NCBI GenBank assembly: GCA_013399695.1 | Contig: VXAU01002071.1 | Coordinates: 1,372,362-1,436,361, forward strand | Direction of reading: 5' to 3' | From: Formicarius rufipectus | Taxonomy: Eukaryota > Chordata > Aves > Passeriformes > Formicariidae | DNA: 64,000 bases | Shown: piece by piece, positions 32,101-40,195 of the stretch | Numbering within the stretch: position 1 is the stretch's first letter | Layout of the letters: every line of letters begins with the position of its first letter | Notes under the pieces: generated by a model | Database searches by the model: none | The model's input: only the letters and a program-made list of their open reading frames with translations | Told to the model about the DNA's origin: nothing | Position numbers and translations under genes: made by a program

Positions 32101-35059
32101 ACTGGAATGCCTCTTTTTTATCATACTATTTATGGCAACAGCCCTAACAAAGATAAATAGGTCTGTAGACAATAACACACTTGCAGAGAGCAGCACATGG
32201 AAGTCCTGCAGGTTTCAGATCCCACTGGGCTCGAGAGACTCTTTAACAATCTCCTTGAGGCCTCTGATCACTCCCAAAGAGCACTTGCTGCTTGCAGAAG
32301 AGGAAGAGCAAAGGATCTGCTCGCCATGCAGAGGATGAACTTGCATAGGAAGCAAACCCTGGCAGGGAGGACACAGCAGAGGCTCCAGGCAGGAATGGGC
32401 TGCTCAGCCATGGCCTGCTGCCCCAGAGACCCCAGGTGAGAAGAAGGGCTCTTCTACAGAAGAAGGAGCACCTTTCCCATCCTGCTGGTTTTTAGCACTT
32501 CCTCAAATGTCCTGCACCCAGCATTCCTCAAATCCCAGTGCAAGGCATGCACTGCCCATGGCCACTACCCCATCAACCACTAGTTTTTGGGAGTTAACAA
32601 TCTGCTTTGGGCACCTCCTGGTTCAGGTTCATGGCTCGAGCCTCCAGAATGACCAGCTCCTGCTTCAGAGCTCACTGATTTTTTCCCCTCACCCACAGCT
32701 CACCCATCAGCATTGCTACCACCACTGTCCTGAAATTCCAGATGTGCAAACACCCTCTGTGCCACAGAGCCTTAACCTGGCTCAGACCTCCAAGAGACAA
32801 CAACACACAATGAGCACAGAGGAAAACTGCAAATGTGGATTCCAAGGGTCCAGAGAGGAGCTGCCACAGGGGCTGGCCTGCCCTGCTCCTCCTCACAGAT
32901 ACCCTGAGCTGCCTGGGTGCCCCCCAGGACACAAACCCCAAACCCAAAGAGAAAAACCCCACAACAAACAGTGGGGAGAAACATCTGGATTTCAATGCCC
33001 AACAGACGCTCAGTACTGGTGTTTATCAGCCCCACAATTGCCCAGGCTACCAGCCTCTTTCTTGCTATTTCAAGGACAAAATCATCTCCTCTTCTGCTCC
33101 TCCATCCTTTTAACACACCCTCCTTTTAGCCATCTTTCAGAAACCACAGTTTGAGCATCACACCCTTACCCACCCCTCTTCCACTGAGCAGCTAGTCCAG
33201 CTGGAGGAATGTGTAAGAATTAGAGGGGAGAGATGACAAATTAAATACAAACACTCCATCACTTGGGGCCTCCAAATAAATAAGACAGAGGCTTCAGGAA
33301 CAGCAAGATAAACTCAATTATTTACAGCTTAAAACAAAAGCTAAGAAATGATCATTGCTTCAAAGTGCAGATGCTTGAAGGGGGAGTTGAGAAATACCAC
33401 CAGGGAAGGAACCCTTGTTGGGAATAGTTTAATGCTGAAATGTCATGGCCAAAAGGGCAGAGGAAATGACACTTTTCTCTCCTCCTGACACTGTGGGTTT
33501 TCGCTCTGCAAAATGAAGATAACAACCTTTACCTGCTTCCCAGGTGGCTTATGAAGATTCAGTTCATTAGCATTAGGAAAGTGCTTGGTGATCCTTGCAG
33601 AGGAGCTGCTGCGGGGGGCTGAAGAGCACACCAGGCACACCCACCCACAGGTACTCAATGCAGCATCCCCATCCCATCCTGCACAGCTCTCCCAGCCTCT
33701 GGAAAGGCACACAAGGAAGAGCCAAAGGGATGGGAATCCCCAGGGATGGAAATCACTCCTTCTGTGATAGTAAAGTCTTTCAGACACAACTGCACATAAA
33801 GTGGCTTAGCTGTAGGGCTGGACAGGCTCATCTGCAAAGGAAAAAGCTAAAAAAGCCCCCTCAAATGATGCCCCGGTGCCCTGGGGTGCTGCTGGGGGGA
33901 TGCTCAGGGCTCTGCTGCCACCCTCAGCCCCTGCCTGTGTGGAGCCAGAGGGATGCTCAGGGCCAGGGGCTGGGCTGGTTCTCCTGCGCCCCTCCAGGTG
34001 TGGACAAAAAGCCGAAGAAGCTGCGGGGAGCTGGTTTGCCCCCCAGTGCCCACAGGTGCCAAATCCAGGCCGGGTTTGTGCAGGAGCCTGGTGTTCCCTG
34101 CTCCCCTCCAACACCTGCTCCTCAGGCGAGTGGCCAAGTGCGGGTCCTTGGATTCTGCCTCCCCCATCTCCAGGCTCTCCACGCATTTCACGGGCTGCTC
34201 TGCGGGCTGGCACCCGGCCCGAGGGATTGCTCTGCCTCCCCTCCAGGCTCTCCCCTCCTCCCCCGATCCTCCCCTGCCCGGTGGGCTCCCTTCCGCCCGA
34301 GGAAGCGATCCTTACTGTGGCACGGGGGGAGAAAGGAAGGGCACGGACAGCTCCTGAATGCAGAGAGCATTTCCTGGAGCCCCCCCGACAAACAACTCCC
34401 CCCCGAGCCCTTTGTGTGCCTGGTGATGCAGGTGGGGGGCTGGCAGCCCCCAGCCCGGCGCTCCCACCGGGACGGCTGCAGCTCGGACCCCCTGACCTTG
34501 CCCGGCAGCATTTCCATGTCTCTTCCTGACTCATTTCAAAGGGCTCAGTGCTCTGCTCTGCTGCTGGAACGTCGCTCAAAGCAAGTCCCTCTCACATAAC
34601 CGAGCCTACTGTCGCCTTTTAAAAATCCGCCCCCCTGTTGCTTGGGATTTGCAGCTTGGGCAAGCAGGAGTGTGCCAAACACGGGGCCCCCATTCCCATC
34701 GTTTTCACTCCTGGTTTTTCATCGTGTCCACATCACCCTCTCCATGTAGTGAGTGACCCACTGCTCCTAAAGCAGGAGGTTCTTTTCCTTTACCTCTCCA
34801 CAGGAGCTGAGGGATTTCCAATGGCATTCGCGCTGCAATGCAGGGAATGCCCAAAGAAGGGAAAAATGGATTTGAGGAACTTCACCCTGATTCGTGTAGT
34901 GCGGGAGGAGCTTCGAAAGCGGCTTTGAACATCAGGAAGTGGTCAAGGCTGGACTTACATGTGGTGGAGGGAGCACCAGCCGCAGTGGGGGTCCCCCGAG
35001 CTCAGGCACTCCCCGCAGGTCGTGTACTGCTCGCAGGACTCCACGGGCACCCGGGACAC
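1992..35059 (-). CDS. PLXNA4: Plexin-A4, partial gene (10 internal exons)
   Basis: Plexin-A4 is a single-pass membrane receptor for class 3 and class 6 semaphorins. With neuropilins it signals axon repulsion through a cytoplasmic GAP domain. The ten exons here join at GT-AG sites into 451 codons without a stop. They encode three eight-cysteine PSI modules and intervening IPT/TIG-like segments. Stretches such as [41 protein letters not shown] and ESCGLCLKAD mark an A-type plexin. Compared from memory with the human paralogs, STEFKFYNCSAHQL, DISNLAVDFAVVWNGNF, SSHNVKCSNP and CIGEC fit A4 better than A1, A2 or A3. The sema exons, later IPT domains, transmembrane segment and GAP are outside the window. 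Alternative: a duplicated A4-like copy, but nothing is broken. The family is certain; the paralog is very likely. Confidence 0.93.
2895..2995. repeat. 36-bp tandem repeat, about 3 copies
   Basis: The unit begins ggtaggagtaacttgcctc. Copies start at 2895, 2931 and 2967, exactly 36 bp apart, with small differences. Confidence 0.9.
3880..4190. promoter_or_regulatory. Candidate conserved non-coding element
   Basis: AT-rich, low-CpG, non-repetitive block with several TAAT-type and related motifs (attaacctaattgctgg, gccgtaattacagtcatg). It resembles vertebrate neural-gene enhancers in composition only; conservation cannot be seen here. Confidence 0.3.
4796..5200. promoter_or_regulatory. CpG-rich stretch next to the IPT exon
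   Basis: Dense CpGs, for example gtgcgcgcaggcggcggcgc near 4866. It may be a small intragenic CpG island or simply GC-rich exon flank. No promoter element is seen. Confidence 0.4.
5250..5401 (-). CDS. PLXNA4: PLXNA4 exon, start of first classical IPT/TIG domain
   Basis: 152 nt exon, phase 0 in, two bases of a glutamine codon out. It encodes ILTVSGPPEGGTRVTIRGVN, then LGLDFSEISQGVQVAGVQC and TPLPELYVVAE. The GPPEGGT...VTIRGVNLG pattern is the first-strand signature of an IPT domain. The donor is gtgagt and the acceptor is tccctctag. It sits at the edge of a CpG-rich stretch that continues to about 4800. Confidence 0.96.
6345..6471. repeat. Unclassified interspersed sequence, copy 1, joined to a CR1 tail
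   Basis: This stretch begins gggcatgtctcccccttccc and includes gttccccatcacttctgtg, ttccaagttgcccaaatcat and ttgtactttgtcatgtca. It aligns by eye with 27503-27648, and in both places it runs straight into a minus-oriented CR1 tail. It lies on the 3' side of the CR1. Confidence 0.75.
6472..6525 (-). mobile_element. CR1 LINE 3'-tail fragment, short
   Basis: The reverse complement of the CR1 terminal motif (cagaatcatagaatggtttg) is followed by ggaccttaaagctcatcc, after which similarity fades. Its left flank (6345-6471) is shared with another CR1 tail at 27.6 kb. Confidence 0.85.
6613..6785 (-). mobile_element. CR1 LINE fragment of a second subfamily
   Basis: It starts cagaattattaaggttgg, continues with a gacctccaagaccatcatag block and a tgactccaccacttccctgg block, the reverse strand of a CR1 subfamily with a different 3' end from the copy beside it. 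Two subfamilies thus lie head to tail, about 90 bp apart. Confidence 0.8.
8690..8890. promoter_or_regulatory. Candidate conserved non-coding element
   Basis: Contains cctaattgttatctcagc, tgttatattaatgaggcc and tttttatttatttattgc in non-repetitive sequence. Composition only. Confidence 0.25.
9682..9708. repeat. A-rich simple repeat
   Basis: A run of adenines broken by a few guanines. Confidence 0.9.
11536..12159 (+). mobile_element. CR1 LINE, longest copy, end of ORF2 and 3' UTR
   Basis: Recognised in blocks: ggaggtcctggttgttggca at the left, gtcccaaggaggcaacgaag, a tcagatggagaagaggagag block, then aggttggatactagaaagag, the cccccagagggtggtgggca block and a 3' UTR ending in gggtcccttccagg. 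This is the 3' part of the CR1 reverse-transcriptase frame (decayed by frameshifts) with its UTR. The terminal microsatellite is lost. Its right end lies about 40 bp from the donor of the PSI-3 exon. Confidence 0.85.
12200..12393 (-). CDS. PLXNA4: PLXNA4 exon, PSI-3
   Basis: 194 nt exon that completes valine and encodes HLYKCAAQRESCGLCLKADP, KFECGWCSGGAKCPLRPHC and, after a proline-rich loop, WLHWSSHNVKCSNPRITE. It holds all eight PSI-3 cysteines. The loop after the sixth and seventh cysteines is Gly/Pro/Arg-rich, and the exon is very GC- and CpG-rich, unlike PSI-2. The donor gtaagg lies about 40 bp from the end of a long CR1 fragment. The acceptor ends in gtccgcag. Confidence 0.97.
12704..12800 (-). 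CDS. PLXNA4: PLXNA4 exon, end of second IPT-like segment
   Basis: 97 nt exon encoding YLYDGMDISNLAVDFAVVWN and GNFVIDNPEDLK plus one base of the next codon. VVWNGNF is a hallmark of A-type plexins just before PSI-3. The acceptor is ttgtaccacag and the donor is gtaaag. Only 310 bp of intron separate it from the PSI-3 exon. Confidence 0.96.
12801..15016 (-). other. PLXNA4: PLXNA4 intron
   Basis: A 2.2-kb intron. The exon-proximal part (12.8-13.9 kb) is AT-rich; 14.0-14.9 kb is pyrimidine-rich with one ambiguous base at 14660. No repeat family is firmly recognised. Confidence 0.75.
15017..15217 (-). CDS. PLXNA4: PLXNA4 exon, IPT-like segment after PSI-2
   Basis: 201 nt exon with exactly 67 codons, phase 0 at both ends. 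It opens with DCPQLFPTEEILIPVGEVKP and includes [20 protein letters not shown] and VPALRFNSSSVQCQNSS. The DC supplies the last cysteine of PSI-2. The rest is the second IPT-like module, with NSS sequons near the end. The donor is gtgagc and the acceptor ends in accctccag. Because it is in phase 0 at both ends, skipping it would keep the reading frame. Confidence 0.97.
15397..15790. mobile_element. Possible LTR-retrotransposon remnant
   Basis: It opens tgttggaatatgcattttgc, with a TG start typical of an LTR, contains an aataaa polyadenylation-like signal at about 15564, and becomes AT-rich, unlike its flanks. No coding part, no clear CA end and no target-site duplication are visible, so the assignment rests on resemblance only. 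Confidence 0.3.
15805..15960 (+). mobile_element. CR1 LINE 3'-end fragment
   Basis: It runs from a diverged gtgcctgcctcatccctgg block through ggcttggagcaacctgggct and ggaaggtgtccctgcccatg to cattctgggattccatgaaa. It is antisense to PLXNA4 and directly follows a possible LTR remnant. Confidence 0.88.
17455..17817. repeat. 16-bp minisatellite, about 23 copies
   Basis: The consensus unit is cacacccacatccctg, with cacacccaaatccctg as the other common form. Because 16 is not a multiple of 3, each frame cycles through all three phases with a 48-bp period. This gives long open frames rich in His, Pro, Thr and Ser on the plus strand and in Gly, Cys and Val on the minus strand. Those frames are artefacts of the repeat. 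Confidence 0.95.
21360..21860. mobile_element. Possible LTR-like remnant
   Basis: A stretch with purine-rich sequence followed by a T-rich block (ttatttcatactttttag, cttatcttgttagtaatcaa, cccctctgagtttgctttgc) that resembles the 3' half of avian ERV LTRs. Ends and target duplications are not visible. It includes the 40-bp duplication at 21501. Confidence 0.3.
21501..21566. repeat. 40-bp direct duplication
   Basis: cccccctacagcccatgggg at 21501 and cccccctgcagcccatgggg at 21541, each followed by tgacc. Confidence 0.88.
23694..23808 (-). CDS. PLXNA4: PLXNA4 exon, PSI-2
   Basis: 115 nt exon that completes leucine and encodes [33 protein letters not shown] and INVSE. Seven cysteines here or just across the junctions make up the PSI-2 knot, and NVS is a glycosylation sequon. 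It is the best conserved exon of the set: by recollection it is nearly identical to human A4. The donor is gtacca, with C at intron positions +4 and +5, clearly the weakest donor among the ten. The acceptor ctgcccccag is strong. Confidence 0.97.
23809..27017 (-). other. PLXNA4: PLXNA4 intron
   Basis: A 3.2-kb intron between the PSI-2 exon and the exon before it. It has a 21-bp C-rich tandem repeat (26550-26702). A 269-codon open frame covers the right end but follows that repeat and the reverse strand of the neighbouring exon, so it is not called as a gene. Confidence 0.78.
26550..26702. repeat. C-rich 21-bp tandem repeat, degenerate
   Basis: The core is cctgcctgcagcccacctcc, repeated at about 21-bp spacing, becoming less regular to the right. 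Confidence 0.85.
27018..27114 (-). CDS. PLXNA4: PLXNA4 exon, end of IPT-like segment
   Basis: 97 nt exon. It completes an aspartate codon, then reads WFGVVLQLRSQETGR and TFVSTEFKFYNCSAHQ, and leaves two bases of a leucine codon. It forms the last strands of the IPT-like module leading into PSI-2. FKFYNCSAHQ is one of the segments that, from memory, separates A4 from the other A-type plexins. The donor is gtgagt. The acceptor comes after ccccag. Confidence 0.95.
27503..27648. repeat. Unclassified interspersed sequence, copy 2, joined to a CR1 tail
   Basis: Partner of 6345-6471, with gggcatgtttcccccttctc, aattccccatcatttctgtg, ttccaagttccccaaagcat and atactttgtcatttcatag, plus a short insertion in the middle. 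A weak second CR1-tail-like piece lies to its left. Confidence 0.75.
27649..27800 (-). mobile_element. CR1 LINE 3'-end fragment
   Basis: It opens with catagaatggtttgggttg, followed by ggaccttaaaaatcatc, ccatgggcagggacacctt and ccaacccggccttgaacatt, the reverse strand of the CR1 UTR. A further weak tail-like piece (aatcacagaagggtttgg) lies at about 27463. Confidence 0.87.
28570..28723 (-). CDS. PLXNA4: PLXNA4 exon, IPT-like segment between PSI-1 and PSI-2
   Basis: 154 nt exon, phase 0 in and phase 1 out. It encodes LSLLVSDAPDLTAGVTCLFG, continuing with NLTEVEGQVSGSQVVCVSP and PAKDVPAIPVDQ. NLT is an N-glycosylation sequon, and the two cysteines are placed as in the IPT-like fold of A-type plexins. 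The acceptor ends in cactgcag and the donor is gtaagt. The intron back to the previous exon is short (954 bp). Confidence 0.96.
29678..29801 (-). CDS. PLXNA4: PLXNA4 exon, second half of PSI-1 and linker
   Basis: 124 nt exon. Its first base completes a methionine codon with the preceding exon, and it ends in phase 0. It encodes CSPRDSCERAHEPFRFAG, then SIGQCMSVTVQPSSISVYEH, then SLP. Three cysteines complete the eight of PSI-1. The following residues begin the beta-rich IPT-like segment. The donor is gtaaga. The acceptor, gctgctcggcag, has a short, interrupted pyrimidine tract and is touched on its intron side by the minisatellite at 29818-30640. A ctctgac branch-point-like motif sits about 20 nt upstream of the AG, at the repeat edge. 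This exon looks less like human A4 (from memory) than the PSI-2 exon does. Confidence 0.95.
29818..30640. repeat. Higher-order minisatellite next to a PSI-1 splice acceptor
   Basis: Ten units, each carrying gcatggacaacacctgggca or a close variant. The gacaacacc core occurs at 29831, 29920, 30009, 30084, 30163, 30252, 30327, 30406, 30482 and 30561, giving spacings of 89, 89, 75, 79, 89, 75, 79, 76 and 79. The 89-75-79 trio repeats as a 243-bp higher-order unit. The array ends about 15 bp from the first base of the exon 29678-29801. Long plus-strand frames over it (up to 394 codons) are repeat artefacts. Confidence 0.96.
31665..31838 (+). mobile_element. CR1 LINE 3'-end fragment
   Basis: Complete set of 3' blocks from agagaagctgtggctgcccc to attctgtgattctatgaaa. 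It is antisense to PLXNA4. Confidence 0.9.
34959..35059 (-). CDS. PLXNA4: PLXNA4 exon, end of sema linker and first half of PSI-1
   Basis: First exon in transcription order within the window, 101 nt, entering in phase 0 and leaving after two bases of a codon. It encodes [18 protein letters not shown] followed by LSSGDPHCGWCSLHH. The five cysteines are the first five of the eight in PSI-1, a small disulfide-knot module that orients the stalk below the semaphorin domain. The acceptor ends in ccttgcag and the donor is gtaagt, a strong site. The exon that should precede it, ending the sema propeller, is not seen anywhere up to 64000. Confidence 0.96.
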
Positions 35060-36024
35060 CTGCAAGGGAAGCAGAGACACAAAGGCTCAGGGCTCCTGTC
35101 ACACGGGACAGCGGCAGAACCAGGGCAGCCCCTCCAGGTCCCGCTCCGCCGGCTGCAGCCACGCCACACAGCAGCGATTCGCTGCCTTCAATGACTTGGT
35201 GTTCCAATATCCAAGGATAGGAAACATCGGAGAACTGAGACGTGAAGTCAGCCCGTCCCTCGGGGGGGATCAGGAGCACAGGGAGCCCCAGCCGGGCTCC
35301 CACCGCCGGCGCCGGCTCGCCAGGACCCCCCGACCTCCCTGCCCAGAACGGTTCCCATGGCCAGAGCTGTTCCCTGCTCCTGATTTACAGCCTGCTCTCT
35401 CACACTTCCCCCGGGGGAAGCTGCTTCAGGGAGGAAAGCTGGCAGGGAGTAAAGTTCATTGGGATTTTGTCAGTTTGTTTAGTCTAGGTGGGTGTTTCAC
35501 TGCTTGCTCCTCCTTGGCCACCCTGAGCCCTTCCAGGACCAGCACGGGTTTGGTCCCCCAGGCATGACCGACCAGGGCATTCCCACCCCACCCAGGCAGA
35601 GACGCCAGAGAGGGAAGTTGAAGAGGCAACAACCCCAAACACTGCTGCAAACCCCTCCCCTGCACATGCACAAGGTCCCTGCACGAAGCTGAGTTACAGC
35701 ACTGTCCTGACCTTGTTAACAGCACTGAAAGCCCCAAAGGCTCCAAAATGACACCCAGCTTTAACCACAGGTCACTGCTTGACAACAACCAAGACATTTT
35801 TAACCTTTTTAACCACCCTAACCTTTACAACCCTTCGCTTTGCCACCTCCAACGGGCACAGCAGGTTTGCATCCCCTGTCCCGATGCCACAGTGCAATCC
35901 TCCTGCACTGGCTCATACACACCACGTATGGAGGAAATTCTTTCCTGTGAGGGTGGTGAGGCAGAGGTTGTGGACACCCTGGAATTGTTCCAGGGCAGAC
36001 TGGGAGAGGCATGGAGCAACCTGG

Positions 36025-36119
36025 TCAGGGAGGGGTGGAAAAACTTGGTCAGGGAGGGATGAAACAATCTGGTCAGGGAGGGATGGAACAACCTGGTCTG
36101 GGAGGGATGGGACAACCTG
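36025..36119. repeat. 24-bp tandem repeat running into the assembly gap
   Basis: The unit resembles gggatggaacaacctggtca followed by ggga. About 4.5 copies are visible before the Ns. Confidence 0.9.
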
Positions 36120-36213
36120 NNNNNNNNNNNNNNNNNNNNNNNNNNNNNNNNNNNNNNNNNNNNNNNNNNNNNNNNNNNNNNNNNNNNNNNNNNNNNNNNN
36201 NNNNNNNNNNNNN
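36120..36213. other. Assembly gap (94 Ns)
   Basis: A run of 94 N, flanked on the left by a tandem repeat and on the right by 11 guanines. The true length is unknown. Confidence 0.99.
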
Positions 36214-36592
36214 GGGGGGGGGGGTTGGAACGTGATAAGGCCCCTTCCACCCTAAACCATCGTGTGTTTTGTGACTCTCCTGACGCTGCCGTCACCAGCT
36301 CCTGTCAGTGATCACCGGGCAGCCCTGCAGCGCTGGGGGCGCCGCCTGCAGCGGGCTGGCAGCTCCAACAGCTGGCGGCTGTCCGTCCCCACAGCGCGGG
36401 CTCGCAGCAGCTGGGAGGGCACTGAAAGGAGCAGTGTCTCACCAAACAACGGCCACTTTCACGCCAAGTGCTGTTGACACAGTGAGAACCCAGTTCCTCT
36501 CTGAAGACGACACCAATAGGGCTGCTATTCTTCTTGTTTCCTCAGCCCCCGACCCAACAGCTTTTCCTGAAACAAAGAATCGCCCGGGGATG

Positions 36593-36691
36593 GGTGTTTG
36601 TGGGTTTGTTGGTTTGTTTTGTTGGTTTTTTGTTTGGTTGGTTTTTTGTGTTTGTTTATTTTTGTTTGGTTTGTTTTGGTTTTGGTTTTTG
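36593..36691. repeat. T/G-rich simple repeat
   Basis: Irregular tttgtttgg and ttggtttt motifs over about 100 bp. Confidence 0.9.
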
Positions 36692-37424
36692 CTGTGGTGA
36701 AGCCCGTGGGATGGGGCAGGGCTTAGTTTTGGGGATGCCGAGAGCCAAGAGAGGAGCTGGAGCTGGAAATGAGGGGTGTGAGGGGCAGAGTCAGGTACAG
36801 CAGGAACAGATTTGGCCTGTGACAGGTGGAAAGAGCTTCAGAAATGGAGATGGGGATAGGAAAGATGGAAAGAAAGGGCTTGGGTGTGATTGATGGCTGC
36901 AGAAGGTGACTGGGCTATCCTCTCAAGGTCTGAGCTTTAAGGGGCCCATGTGATGTATTTTTACCTGCTTTACTTCTGCCTTCTAAGGAGCAAAAAGCCC
37001 TTTACAGACATGACAGTGGGGTGGGACTGATCCCAGGGGCCTGTTGACAGGCACAGACCCCCAGAATGGCCCATCCAGAGCTCACCCCTGCACCCTGCCC
37101 AGTGCTGCCACCATGCCCACACCCATCCCAGCACCAGTGGTCACCCAGCATTTCCCAGTGCAGACCAGTGATGCGGCATCACACTGCTCCTGGGTGGAAA
37201 ACTGGAAGCAAACGTGTGTTTTTCAAACCAAACAAGCATCCCGTGGGAGCTGCCACGGCTCTCATCCCCTGTGGGAGACACCAGCCACCACAGGATGCAT
37301 CAAGGAAGTTCACAGGGTTTCCCTAAAATCTTCCCAGCACGTGCTGGTGGGTTGGCTCTCACCCACCCTGGAGGTCAGGGCAGCCCTTCAATCATCGGGC
37401 ATTGTTGATCCCCCTCCTCTTACC

Positions 37425-37640
37425 CACCAAGTGAGGCTTGACAGGATCTCTCCCCGTGATTTATATGCAGCTCAAGGCTTGTTTCATGTTTGCGAGGAGC
37501 TGGATGCTCTCACAGCACTCTATAAATAACAGGGGATTTGAATTATATGAATAAGAGTTCATTAGAGATGATTTCATGTTACGCATTCGGGTTCTTTTTC
37601 CGCTCGGAAACTGCGGCTTCTGCACGTGGCAATTCTTCCA
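37425..37640. promoter_or_regulatory. Candidate conserved non-coding element
   Basis: Unique AT-rich block including ctctataaataacagggga and agttcattagagatgattt, without repeat similarity. Confidence 0.28.
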
Positions 37641-39078
37641 AAATTGCCCAGAAACTGTGACCAATGCCAAGAGTTGCAGGGTTCCAGCCCAAATGGGACC
37701 ATTTTACCCTCTCTTTGTAAGGCTGGAATAATGCAAGGCAGGGAACTGCACCCATTCAACCTCTCTGCAGCATTTGGGGACCAAAGCAGACCTGGCTGAG
37801 GTGTGGGGGTGGCCTTGGTCCTACCAAGAGCAACCACGGGGCAGCAGAGCCCCGAGGGTCCCTCTGGAGCAGCAGTGTCATAGCCTTGGATGTGCTCCCT
37901 GCCCAGAGGAAGGGCTCTGACTGACTTTAGGGTGCAATTTCTTTCACTAGTAATTATTCCTGTGTCTTTGAAATTCACCCTTCATAAAAATTATTGTCCC
38001 ATTATCCACGTAAATGTTTAAATGAATAAGTTTAAAAAGATTATGATCAGAAACATTTAAGTATTACCATGTATGAAATGCACATATAATCCACTCCCTT
38101 ACCAGCCACAATCTAAATATCAAAACTATTCCATCCCTCCACAGAGTATGTTTTATTTTAATGGACAAACAAGAGAAATCCTATTAAGAGTTTGATACAT
38201 CCATATATTATCCCACACCTATCACAAACGCAGAAGACTGAAAGCTGTATTTCCTTCAGAGACAGCACAGAAGTAAAACATTGCTGCCCTTACTCTTCCT
38301 CATGGCAGGTTGGAAAGACTCTCTTGGCTTTGAGTATTTTTAAACTGTTCTCTGACAGCCTAATTGTCTTTATGAGACCAAAGAATTTGTGCTGTTCTGG
38401 GCAGAGAAGACAAGGAACAGCAGTGCCTGCAGCTGGAAGGAAAACTAAAGATGGATCAGGGAGGGGGACAGGGGACTCCCAATCCAACAACTTCCTTCCA
38501 TGTCCCCTTCAGCCAACAAGGAAATGAAAAGGGAGAGGATGGAGGCAAAAGGACAGCAGAACAGGAAGGAAAGAGCAAGGAAATGAGACAGAAAAGCACT
38601 GAAGGGAAAACCAGAAGGAAACACAAAGAAGGCAACATAGGGATTGTTGTTGCCTCTGGTATGGCAGTGGCTGCCACACACTGACATTCCCAGTGATGGG
38701 AGGAACCCTGCTTGGCTTCTAAGGTGGCATCCTAGGAGCCCCTGCTTGCCTGTCCCTGCCCACACCCCCTCCTGCTGCCCACACCAGCAGCTCTGCTCCC
38801 CAGCCAAGGGCAACGAGGTTCAGAGGATCAGCCTTGGCACATTTTCAGGCTCAAGAGAGGGTTGAAATGTTTCTCTCAGTAACCAGATCCAGCAGAACCA
38901 ATGGAGTCTGGAGCAGTTTGCTGCCCATGGCAAGGCAGTGGAAAGGGCAGGGAGGGAGGACAGACCCTGCCTATGAGCTGTGCAGTGTCAGCTCTGCAGG
39001 CTACGGCTTTCCAAAGGCAAGGAGCAGGAAAGGAGGAGTGCAGTCACCAGGTACCCACTCAGGAACCCCAGCACTCAT

Positions 39079-39181
39079 GGCATCCCCATCCTGGCATCCC
39101 AATCCCAGCATCCCCATTCCAGCATCCCAATCCCAGCATTCCCATCCCAGTATCCCCATCCCAGCATCTCCATCCCAGCAG
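39079..39181. repeat. 14-bp tandem repeat, about 7 copies
   Basis: Units such as cagcatccccatcc, cagcatcccaatcc and cagtatccccatcc at 14-bp spacing. Confidence 0.9.
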
Positions 39182-40169
39182 GCACCAGCACCTCGCAGCT
39201 CTGCAGACCCAACAAGACTCCCATCTGTCTGTCACAGCCTGGTCTATTTGCTCTCTCGTCCTCACCAGCCCTGGGGCAGCTCTGTGTGCACCAGAATGGT
39301 TTCTCTGGGAAGGATTTTGGATTTCAGTGTTTAGTTTTTAAATGCAAATACTTCTTTTTGCTTACACTAGGGAAGATAGGTCAGAAGAATGCTGCTGGCA
39401 CTCCAAGCAAACATCTCAGGAGGTCTCTCACCACTGCAGGAGTGTCTTCCCCAGCCCAGACTAAGCCCCAAGGGATCTGTTGCCTGAGCTGTTGAACTCA
39501 TCTGCAGAGCAGGGGCAGGGTTTGCTGTGGTACCCAGAGAGCAGAGCTCCCAACCCCAGCCCATCCCAGACGTCACAGCAAAGCCAGTTTTGGTTGCCTT
39601 GAGGTTTCTGCTCCAACGACCAGCGACATGAGCCAAGAGGTCCCGACGCCAGGCAGAGGCATTCAGGAATTTTCCACATGCAGCCTCAAATCCTGCACCT
39701 CTTCTCCCATGGGAGGGACTGCTGCTCCCCTGCAGACCCCTGCTAGGCCACAGTGCCCCTGCTGAAGCAGGCAATCGGTCATTTTGGGGATGCAAAAGGG
39801 TGCCAGGCCCTCCACACCAGCGTGGTCACAGCAAATGCAAAGGGATGAAGCAACTCAGCAGAGCTGAGGAGCATCTGCGTGAAGGACAACAGCCAAGAAA
39901 TCAACACTCCAGGGGAATCTCCCCGTTCCCGAGGGCAGAGCCCTCCTCCCCTCAGCCTGACTGCCACCTCTCTTTCCTCTCTCTGTGCCAAAATGAACCT
40001 GCTTCTCCATAATTAAATGATAAAGTCTCATTACTACTTTCTCCAACTGCCTGACCCATAACATCAGCTAAAAGAGAAAAAAATAACTAAAATCAATACA
40101 TCCTCTCCAAAACACATGAATTCCAACTCAGCCAGCCCCCAGAGAAAATAAGTGCAAGAACCCAGTTCC

Positions 40170-40195
40170 AAATAGATAGATAAATAAATAAATAC
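40170..40195. repeat. Tetranucleotide microsatellite
   Basis: agatagataaataaataaat, a short GATA/AATA run. Confidence 0.88.

Larger units (their letters stand above)
29802..34958 (-). other. PLXNA4: PLXNA4 intron splitting PSI-1
   Basis: A 5.2-kb intron interrupting the PSI-1 coding sequence. On its 3' side (low coordinates) it begins with the higher-order minisatellite at 29818-30640. It then has a CR1 (31665-31838), ordinary sequence to 33.8 kb, and a GC-rich stretch at 33.88-34.6 kb with several long chance frames on both strands. Confidence 0.8.
35930..36281 (+). mobile_element. CR1 LINE 3' end with internal tandem expansion and assembly gap
   Basis: The left part (ggaaattctttcctgtgagg, gtggtgaggcagaggttgtg) and the right part (ttggaacgtgataaggcccc, then ccaccctaaaccat) are CR1 3' sequence. 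Between them the block that is normally single, around gagcaacctggtc, is repeated about 4.5 times at 24-bp spacing before running into 94 Ns. Confidence 0.75.

Noticed and set aside
33595..34599. Plus-strand open frame of 334 codons, with opposing frames of 257 codons
   Set aside because: GC-rich intron with few stops on either strand; no domain, no similarity I recognise, no splice or promoter context.
1992..35059. Assignment to PLXNA2 or PLXNA1
   Set aside because: PSI-2, PSI-3 and first IPT residues fit PLXNA4 better on recalled comparison; A1 and A2 differ at the HNVKCSNP and CIGEC positions.
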